Origin: Rhizophagus irregularis | Lineage: Eukaryota > Glomeromycota > Glomeromycetes > Glomerales > Glomeraceae | Assembly (NCBI RefSeq): GCF_026210795.1 | Contig: NC_089460.1 | Span: 62,001 to 126,000 of the forward strand | DNA length: 64,000 nt | Reading direction: 5' to 3' | Shown: piece by piece, positions 55,801 through 64,000 of the stretch | Position numbering within the stretch: position 1 is the stretch's first letter | How the letters are laid out: each line of letters starts with the position of its first letter | Notes under the pieces: model-generated | The model's database searches: none | Told to the model about the DNA's origin: nothing | What the model saw: the letters and a program-made list of their open reading frames with translations, nothing else | Made by a program: the position numbers and the translations under genes

Positions 55801-58400
55801 TCACAATCCAATAATGCATCACGCCTTCGACCACCGCCTCCTCCACCACCTATAAAACGAATTTCATTATCAGTTACATCAACTTCACCACCGAAAACTT
55901 CACAATTAATAAAGTCTAAAGTTAAAAAACCTCCACCCCCACCTCCGTCCATAAAAAAAAATGAACGGTCAAATTTTATAACAGAATCTTTGCCTGTACT
56001 ACAGTCTCCACCTAGTAATAATACTAATTTGGTAGGTACTTATCAAATTCAATAATGGTATTCTACAATATCAAATAGTAAATAAAGTCTAATTTAATTA
56101 TAGTCTCCCTTAAATAATGAAATAGAACTTCCGCAACCTCCGTTAAGCTTATCTCCAGCTAAAAATGATGATATAACAACTATTCCTTCGATCTCTAAGC
56201 AACTTCTAATCTCTTCTATAGGAAATTTTGATATACCATCTATACCTTCATCGCCGCCATCACCGTTACAACCACAATCTGGAGAAATAGAAATGGGAGG
56301 TACCACACCTTCCCCGTCTCTCCCTGAGGTTGGAGCTCCTCCACCTCCTCCACCTCCCCCTGAGGTTGGGGCTCCCCCCCCACCTCCTCCACCCCCACCA
56401 CCTCCCCCTCCCCCTGGGGTTGGGGCTCCCCCACCACCTCCTCCACCCCCTCCACCTCCCCCTGGGGTTGGGGCTCCCCCACCACCTCCTCCACCCCCTC
56501 CACCTCCCCCTGGGGTTGGGGCTCCCCCACCACCTCCTCCACCCCCTCCACCTCCCCCTGGGGTTGGGGCTCCCCCACCTTCAAGTTCGGTAAATCATTC
56601 TTCAACTTATGATAATAATATATCTGCTCCAGTTACCTTTACTGTTAATAACCCGAAGGGACCTTTAAAGCAATTATTTTGGAGCAAGATCTCAAAACAT
56701 GAAGCTAATAATACTGTTTGGAAAGATATTCAAGAAGATGATATTCCATTAAATATTTACGAATTAGATGAATTGTTTGGTAAAACGGTGGCAGTTACAT
56801 CCGAAAATGATACAAAAATATCAATCAAATCCACAGTTACAACTTTGATAGATTTTAATCGTGCTAATAACATTGCTATTATGTTGGCTCGAATTAAAAT
56901 GCCATACTCAGAAATTAAAGATTCTATATTAGAATTAAATGATGAAAAACTATCAATAGAGAATCTTAGATCAATTAAACAATATATACCTACTAGTGAA
57001 GAGATTGAATTAGTAAAGGAATATGATGGTGATTTATTAACCTTGGGTAATGCAGAAAATTATTTCAGGGAAATAATGGTTATTCCACGCATGTTAGAAA
57101 GACTGAGTTGTATGATTTTCCGACGAAGATTTGAAGTTGAAGCACAAGAACTGTTACCTGTATGTAATTATAACTAGTAATATTTTATGAAATAATTAAC
57201 AAATTTTATTATTAGGAAATCAATATATTACACAAGGCACATGAAGATCTCAAGAATTCATCGAAATTTAGGCGGTTGTTAAAGGTAAAATCTTTAAATT
57301 TGGACTTGTGTCATACGCAGGAGCTTCTTTTGCTAATTTATTTATTACAATTTTGTCTATAACAGACTGTATTGGCCATTGGTAACTACTTAAATACCAA
57401 TTCATTTAGGGGAAATGCATCTGGTTTTCAATTAGATGCACTACTCAAGGTAAATTTTACATTTTTTGTAATATATTTCTTTTATTGTTTCAATTTACAT
57501 AGGACTTTAAATACTTATTTAGATGAGAGATACAAAGGCTATAGAAAATAATTCAAAGGGAACAGCTACACTTCTGCATTATTTAGCATTTACAATTGAA
57601 ACAAACCAAAAAGAACTTATCACGTTTATGGATGAATTGCCACATTTGGAAGCAGCAGCAAGAGTATCTGTTACGAGTGTAATGTCGTCAGTAACTTCTT
57701 TGGTTACTGGTATCTCACAGATCAAAGAAGAAACGCGTGTTCTTAAACGAGCAAGACCTGCTCAAGAAAACGATAGATTTTTGGAAGTGATGCATGTGGG
57801 TTTCAGGCCAATTACTTCTCTCTTTTTTTTTTTGTTAATTCTAAATTATTATTTATAGGATTTTGTTAAACAAGTGGAACCCACAATTGAAAGTATTCGA
57901 GAAATAGCTAGGAATTTAGATAATGAATTACAACAAATGTTAATATATTATGGAGAAGATCCAAAATCGACGAAGCCCGAGGATTTTTTTGGATTAATTG
58001 TCTCATTCTCGTCGTCGTTAATGGTATGTTAATTGTTGATTTTGGGTTTAATTTTTTATAATAACGATGTATTATTGCAAAAATTAGAAAGCACGTAAAG
58101 AAAATGAGGAAATTCGAAAGAAAACTGAGAAAGAAAAGGATAATGCGCTAAAACAAGTCAGTGTGATAATACAATGAATGATTTTTTTATATTATTTATA
58201 TTATATTTGGTTATTTAGTCTTAAGGATATTAAAATTATAGGCAAATAAAAAACCTTCCGATGCAATTAGTATTGCCTCATCAAATGATGCGCAAGGTGA
58301 TTTTGATGATGCAATTCGTGAACTTCGATCAGGTCTTAAACGTAATCGTGGCAGGCCTGTATCAAAAGTATTTTTAGAGATTGCAGAAGATCAAATATGA
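52853..58400 (+). CDS. Diaphanous-type formin (GBD-FH3-FH1-FH2-DAD)
   Basis: Seventeen exons join in frame to about 1,452 aa (52853-53242, 53313-53827, 53911-54066, 54144-54219, 54284-54655, 54741-54862, 54937-55060, 55143-55209, 55298-55428, 55501-56031, 56104-57159, 57216-57284, 57366-57449, 57523-57795, 57859-58023, 58088-58156, 58242-58400). A Ser-rich N-terminus leads to the GTPase-binding/FH3 region (FENFLDEMNIQGSVRENMIR, ALSSAKLSWLREFI, LKSSSLVASIVFCLHTINNK). The poly-proline FH1 spans about residues 905-990. FH2 starts at GPLKQLFWSKI (about 1015) and includes VLAIGNYLNTNSFRGNASGF. A DAD-like motif (DDAIRELRSGLKRNRGRP) lies near the end. The protein should nucleate and elongate actin filaments at polarity sites under Rho-GTPase control. 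The 54066/54144 junction uses a weak GTGGTC donor. It is convergent with uba4, 177 bp apart. Confidence 0.9.
56370..56580. repeat. 48-bp GC-rich tandem repeat encoding the FH1 domain
   Basis: About four copies of GGGGTTGGGGCTCCCCCACC with a CCT/CCA-rich remainder encode GVGAPPPP plus further Pro (16 residues per unit). The last three copies are virtually identical at the nucleotide level, including synonymous sites, which points to recent unit duplication. It is the most GC-rich stretch in the window. Confidence 0.85.
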
Positions 58401-58577
58401 TTAAAATTTACTAAATTCCAAAGAATAATTGATTATATCATCATTTAATACATGTACATTTTTTTAATACTATTTTATTTAGGAGAAAATCTAATTTATT
58501 CTATTATTAATATTGTTGCTAATTCCAGATATATATGTTTTTTATACACTTTGAATTATAGATAATGTTGCCTTGTT

Positions 58578-60662
58578 TTAGTATATAGGAAATTCTTGAT
58601 CAACCTCTAAAGACCATTTATATAATCCTCCAATTATATCTTTAACTTCACCTTTCAAATAATTTTTCAATATATTCACTGCATGTTGTGAGTCATTTCC
58701 TAACCGACAAATCACGTATACTAATTGAATAAAGTATAAAAGTTAAAAAATTTAAGAATTTAGAATAATTAATTTTACCGGGAATAATTAATTTACCTGA
58801 TGTATTTGGCGTTTCTAATAATTTTTTCACATCTTCAATTCTTTTGGGAAGATCTTTCAAAGGAATATCTGTTGTGTATAAAGAGTGATATTAAAGCATG
58901 AAACCAAAAAAAGAAAATGTAATAATTTACTTACTAATTGAACTAGGTAGACTGCAAATTTCATATTGCACGGTTTCTCTCACATCTATTAAAACATGAG
59001 GTGTCTCATTTCGCAAGTTATGATATACCTAACAAAATTAAGACATTTTAGTGCTTTATTATTATTAAAATTTTTGTTATTATTTTCTCCCACCTTAGGT
59101 TCAATCCTATCTTCGCGTCCTAACTCCTTCACTGAAGGCGACTAAATTAACTTAAGTAATAAATAAAAACGTATACTTTTTGAAACGTTTACAAAAGTGT
59201 AAGACAACAAACACCTTATCTAATGCACCACTACCACAAAACTGAACATAATCTTGCAATTTAGTTATAGATGGGTGATCACCACATATAACACAATCCT
59301 TCTTTTTTGATCTCAATTTTATGGACCGAAAAAGTGGATACGATGTAGCAGAAAAAATCAAAAGGTTATTAGGGCTTTCGTCATCTAATTATTCAGGTAA
59401 TTAAATTTCATTAATATTAATATAATATTATTATAAATACATTTGTAAATGATTCCTAACGTTTACTAAAATGATTCACTTTCTGTAGCGATTTTGATTG
59501 CTTGCAATGCTTGCAAACACCCAATAACTCCAGTCACTAAAAAGAAAGAAAGAAAATTAATAAACGTTTTAATGTAAATACATGTATATATATATACGAA
59601 CCGACTCCTAAAATTCCACCATCAGCACAATTTAATACGCTCTCTGGTGGAGGTGGCTTGGGAAATAAACATCGATAACAAGGTCCCCCTTTATAATTGT
59701 ATACAGTCAATTGACCATCCATACGTAAGGCGCTACCAGAGACCAAAGGTTTGCCAGATATCACGCACGCGTCATTAAGAAGATATCGCGTGGCAACATT
59801 ATCAGTCGCGTCCACAACTATATCATATTGTTGAACTATTTCTAATGCACTTAAACTATCCAGGAGTATTTCGTATGCGACGCAGTTACATAAAGAGTTT
59901 AATCCCTCGATAGTCATCTTTGCCGATTGTGCTTTGGAAATACCTTCCCGTGTTTCATTATGAATTATTTGGCGATGTAAGTTGGATTTTTCTACCTTAT
60001 CGTAATCAACTATTCCAAGTTTGCCTGATTATAATATTATAATTTAATAAAGAACTTTTCCTCAATTTAAAAAATTAGAAGTTCTTACCAACTCCAGCAG
60101 CAGCAAGATAAATAGCCGCAGGTGATCCTAAACCTCCAGCACCCACGATCAATATTGAAGTATTTTTGAGTTTCAGTTGACCTAAACCAATTAAAACGCG
60201 TCAAACTTCCTTTCAATAAATAAATAAATAAACAACTAAATAAATAGGAATACCTGACTTGCCAAGATCTGGTAAAATAAGTTGTCGTCCATATAGCATA
60301 TATTCAGCTAAGGTCAGGTCTTTATAAATTGGAGTCTCTGTTAGTAAAGCTTTATCAAAAGTTATAGTTTTTTGCAAGACTGATTCTTTGAGTTTCGAGT
60401 TTGTATTGTTATTTAAGAGCGAATTTTGTTGAATATTAAGTTTTTCTTCTAATTCGTTGACACGTATTATAAGTTGCTCATTCTCCTTTTTAAGTCGTGA
60501 AACTAACTCTATTAATTCTATTAATTCTTGATTTTCACTTTTATCCATTTCGATATTCATTGAACTTGTTGATATAGGCGCTGCGGAGTAATAAATGATT
60601 CTGCAATCACGTGATAAATGACGAATTGATTTTACGCAGAACAAAGAAGTTTGAACGCCCAT
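58578..60662 (-). CDS. uba4: Uba4/MOCS3: E1-like adenylyltransferase and sulfurtransferase
   Basis: Exon 1 (60662-60254) begins with a short extension, a coiled coil ([20 protein letters not shown]) and the conserved [14 protein letters not shown]. Exon 2 (60181-60089) has the nucleotide-binding glycine loop [14 protein letters not shown]. Exon 3 (60024-59602) holds [36 protein letters not shown] and the zinc site CYRC with NCADGG; the second zinc pair CVIC lies near 59300. C-terminal exons form a rhodanese domain ([13 protein letters not shown]) with the active-site loop [10 protein letters not shown]. The stop is TAA at 58578. Uba4 adenylates and thiocarboxylates Urm1, supplying sulfur for wobble-uridine thiolation of tRNAs and protein urmylation in the cytosol. 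All key motifs are present. The exon 4-5 junction (about 59475/59366) is the least certain. An in-frame ATG 34 codons in is an alternative start. Confidence 0.9.
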
Positions 60663-61087
60663 TTTTGCTTATACCCTCCAAGTAAACAACTTTTAGGGCT
60701 ATAATAACATTTTTGGTAAGTTTTAATTTTATTCGTTGATTATTTTTAGGAAATGATCGACAAAATTTCTATGCGCATGACTTGCGCATGTGGATGACTC
60801 ATTTTTTGATGCGCAGATGATACATATAATACTATTACGTCACTATGACTCTCAAATATAAAAATTCTCCGTTTTTTTACTCTGTCGTTAAACTGTAATA
60901 GCAAATCTTGTCTCGATATCAGCCTTTAGTCTTTCTTTTTCTTTATAATAGAAATACAACATATTATTTTTATTTTCATTTTATTTTATTTTATTTTATT
61001 TTATTTTTAATATAATTAATAAACTAGACAAAAATCAAATAAATTATAAAAAACTCGGTTTATATTTTTTTTTTTGGTCATATAATA
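60663..61087. promoter_or_regulatory. Divergent promoter region, uba4 / BCAS3-like
   Basis: 425 bases between divergent ATGs. It includes a pyrimidine-rich segment (60920-60945) and an (ATTTT)n microsatellite at about 60970-61005. TGCGCATGACTTGCGCATG near 60773 is a tandem copy of TGCGCATG, a possible binding site. Assignment as promoter is by position. Confidence 0.45.
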
Positions 61088-64000
61088 ATGTCTTCAGTAA
61101 CTCAGCTAGCTACCATCGGAGTCAAAGCTGACCCAAAGTTTTTAAGGTTTTAAACCACCTTTTGACCGTGTTTTTTCGTTTTTTTTCGAGATGAAGACTT
61201 CTAACTTGTTTCCTTTATTAGAGACCCTTCTGCGCTGGAGTCCATTTCTTCAGCCTTATATGGACTATCTTCATATGTAGCTTATTCTTTACCTACTTCG
61301 ATCTCTTCGTTACGTAAAAGCAGCCCTGCGTCTGACCATAATGCTTATCAACACTCAATAAATCATCATCACGAAATAGATCCGCAAAACCATCCAATGC
61401 CTCCTGATGGGCTGGTTGAAAAAAAAAAGGATGTTATTGTATATGCAGCTTTTGATGAAATTGTATCTGCATCTTCTAACAAACCTAATACATCAATAAG
61501 GTAATGATGGTCAAACTTATTATCGATCTGATTTATATTTAATTTAATTTACTTATTTTAGCTTTTGATTAGCCAATCTGTTCTTATGTTAGGTTATCCA
61601 GATGGATTTCAGATATGGAATGTAACAAGTGTGGACAATATCCATGAACTCGTCTCGATAAGAGACAAAGAAAAACTTGGAGAAGTGGCGTATATAAAGG
61701 TTTGTAGAGTTTAATCGAAAACAACTATGAAGTTCGTCTAATTTCTCTCTTTCATTATAGTCAATACCAAATCCACGTTATACTTCGAAACATGCTCGTG
61801 ATATATTTGCAGATGTTCGACCGCTAGTTGGTTTAATGTAAGTAGGATTAAATTATGATATAAATAGAACTAATTAGTTTATCGATAGTTAAAATTTTAT
61901 TTTTGGTTACAGCTGTATATCGACTCCGGAACGTGAAGATGGTATTCAAGGGCCTCTGTCGAAACCAAAAAGCGTATTAAATTTTTTTTCACTAAAAACA
62001 CATCAAATTGTAAAAACTTTAGACTTTGAGAACGAGGGGAATATCGTTGGTGTAAAATGTAACGAGCGTGCGATTGTTATCAGCTTGAGCAATCCTGCAA
62101 AGTTACATATAATATCACCTTTAACACTAGCTCCCTTGTTTCAATCAATGTTGCAAGATATCGCGCTTCACCCATCTACTAGAGCTCCAATTTTTACATT
62201 GGGTTCCAGATTGTTAGCGTATGCAACAACGAGCCAACCGTCCGAACCTAATGGAAAAAAGGATAGTGATTTGGGCGATAGTGATGAAATAGTTGATGGT
62301 TCTTCTGGCAAATATCAAATAGTTGCAAAAGAAGTTGCAAAAGAAGTAGTAAATGGTGTAAAGTTTCTGGGTAAGAAGCTTTTATTTAATATATTCTTTT
62401 ATTTCAATTAGTTTTTAGCTAAATTTTATTTATTTTATCTTATTTATCTGAAAAGGTGATTATGGGTATCAAACACTTTCAGCTTATTTTGCAAACTCGT
62501 CAAATTCACAAGCTATACCCCAAATAAAACAATCATCATCTATGCCAATTAATATACAAAATCATTCAGGAGGAATGAGTCCTGCTTCGCGTGGTTCTTT
62601 TTCACCTTCACCTAGTCCATCAAATGGACATTATTATAATTCGAGGACTGGAAGTGTTGGCTGTGGTAGCGGTGATAGTGGTAATGGGTTCATGGCCGCG
62701 GCCAACAACGGAATGGAAACTGAAAAAGATAGTGGAGCTATAGGAGCAGTATGTAATTGGTTTTGTCTAAATTAAACATATATAGTTTATTTAATTTTTA
62801 TTTAATGTTCTTCTAGATTATTATTCGCGACCTTGGCGCTCCTTACGGTTCTAATAAAAAAGAACCATCAATTATAGCGCATTTTGCACCACATACACAT
62901 CATGTTGGCCAATTATCATTTAATCCATCTGGTACTCTATTATTTTCAACTTCTGTTCAAGGTCACAAATTTCACGTTTTTGAAATTCTTGGTAAACGTC
63001 GCAGAGGTAGAAGTAATCATAAAGTTAAACATATGTATAAATTAGCACGAGGTTATACTTATGCTAGTGTAAGCGAAAGTGGTGTTGGGTGGAGTAGTGA
63101 TTCTAGATGGTGTGCTGTGGCGAGTGGTAAAGGAACAATCCATTTATTTGCAATAAATCCCTATGGAGGACCGACTCATATACTCTCCCATATATCGGGG
63201 TTGGTTAAAAATATGGATGAACCATATAGTTCGACTACACAATCTCCAGTCGTGCGAATTAAGTCACGAGCACCTTTACCAGCAGATCCTACTGAAGTAG
63301 CTGCTAATGGATTTTCACAAAATAATATTTACCCTATTAATCCTCATGAATATTACTCTTTTCCTCCTCCTGATTCAAATTCTTCTTTCACGACTACAAG
63401 TCCTTCACGTCGTCCTAACCCAATACATTACAATAACACTAATATGTATCCACATCATCTCAATGGACAACTACATCCATTTTCCTATAATATTCCTCCA
63501 AACTCTTTTCATCTTACAAGGAAACCTCCAGGAATATGCATTAAATTTCTTCCTTCATTATCCAATAATTCTAAAACTGGTTTAACAGCTGGTAATAATG
63601 GAATTTTATTTGCTGATTTAAATGCAAAAAGACAAACTAAAAGAAGTTCTTCACCATCCATTAATTATGAAGGTAATACATCCGCAAATTCTAGCAATAA
63701 AAATGGGCGAAGAAGAACTCAATCATGGTCTCAAAATTCTTTGTCAAGTGTTAAAAATACTAGCCGTCAGTATCTTGAAGTGGAAGACTTGGATTCCAAA
63801 CAAGAGGATATTGGATACCAGGATATATTAAGTTTTCATCCGACTGGTATTTTGACTTTACATAGAGTATGGATGGAAGGAATTGTGGTTGGGGAACAGG
63901 ATAGCTCTTCTCGTCAAGGGGGTAATCAAGAATTAAATAATCTAATTACAATGGCAGGTACACCATTGGCTGGTAGTGCAGCTGCTGTTGCCAATGTTGG
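61088..64000 (+). CDS. BCAS3-like WD40 protein, partial (runs off the window)
   Basis: Exons 61088-61146, 61222-61500, 61573-61699, about 61761-61838, 61913-62370, 62456-62748 and 62818 to beyond 64000 read in one frame. Recognisable beta-propeller pieces are VLMLGYPDGFQIWNV, IHELVSIRDKEKLGEVAYIK, AIVISLSNPAKLHII and FTLGSRLLAYATT. Further on come the long conserved block HTHHVGQLSFNPSGTLLFST, GHKFHVFEILGKRRRG, KLARGYTYASVSESGVGWSS and DSRWCAVASGKGTIHLFAIN. A Ser/Asn/Pro-rich insert separates this from ILSFHPTGILTLHRVWMEG. These blocks are typical of BCAS3 and of plant ATG18-like proteins with a BCAS3 domain. Human BCAS3 binds PHAF1 at phagophores; a role in autophagy here is inference. The C-terminus lies outside the window. 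Confidence 0.8.

Noticed and set aside
56240-56605. Minus-strand Glu/Gly/Pro-rich frame
   Set aside because: Antisense shadow of the formin FH1 proline repeat; it shares the repeat period but has no other support.

Overview
The window looks like nuclear DNA of an arbuscular mycorrhizal fungus (Glomeromycotina, Rhizophagus-like). It is strongly AT-rich. Genes carry many short GT-AG introns of about 55-90 bp, and transposon debris is abundant. The recognisable genes are fungal: a CTDK-I gamma subunit (Ctk3), a Whi2-like BTB protein, a Nab3-like RNA-binding protein, a Zap1-like zinc-finger factor, a QDE-1-type RNA-dependent RNA polymerase, a formin, Uba4 and a BCAS3-like protein. The assignment comes from recognising gene families by eye; no search was run.

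The window has two halves. Positions 1 to about 32 kb are accessory and repeat-rich. In order they hold: a non-autonomous hAT element with intact 8-bp target duplication (401-1622); a small coiled-coil gene (2114-2932); a zinc-finger ORF cut off by a hairpin array; a multi-exon Tnp2/CACTA transposase (5346-8659, minus); three orphan multi-exon genes (9380-11095, 13554-14898, 17922-19997), the first and third with apparent frame breaks; a decayed minus-strand gene (15.7-17.2 kb); a 54-bp minisatellite (22.5-23.3 kb); a hAT relic whose right end lies in a second Tnp2-like reading frame (23.5-25.3 kb); and a decayed gene with intragenic repeats (25.9-28.6 kb). Three arrays of an approximately 82-bp perfect-hairpin unit (4.0, 11.6 and 20.6 kb) are the most unusual structure. 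Their edges contain chimeric hairpins that join arms of two different stem families.

Positions 32.4-64 kb are a mostly conserved gene block interrupted by one TE-rich gap (41.9-48.2 kb). Gene order is: Nab3-like (minus), divergent from the Zap1-like factor (plus), Ctk3 (plus), convergent Whi2-like (minus), then the gap with a dead Tc1/mariner element and several MITEs, RdRP (minus), divergent from formin (plus), convergent Uba4 (minus), divergent from BCAS3-like (plus, running off the end). Functionally these cover transcription elongation and termination (Ctk3, Nab3-like), zinc response (Zap1-like), RNA silencing (RdRP), actin assembly (formin), tRNA thiolation/urmylation (Uba4), and probable stress or autophagy functions (Whi2-like, BCAS3-like).

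Two different Tourist-like MITEs with 3-bp TAA or TTA target duplications sit inside introns. Removing either one restores a normal intron length. Exon boundaries below were derived by hand from reading frame and splice signals. Most preserve frame exactly; the exceptions are stated.
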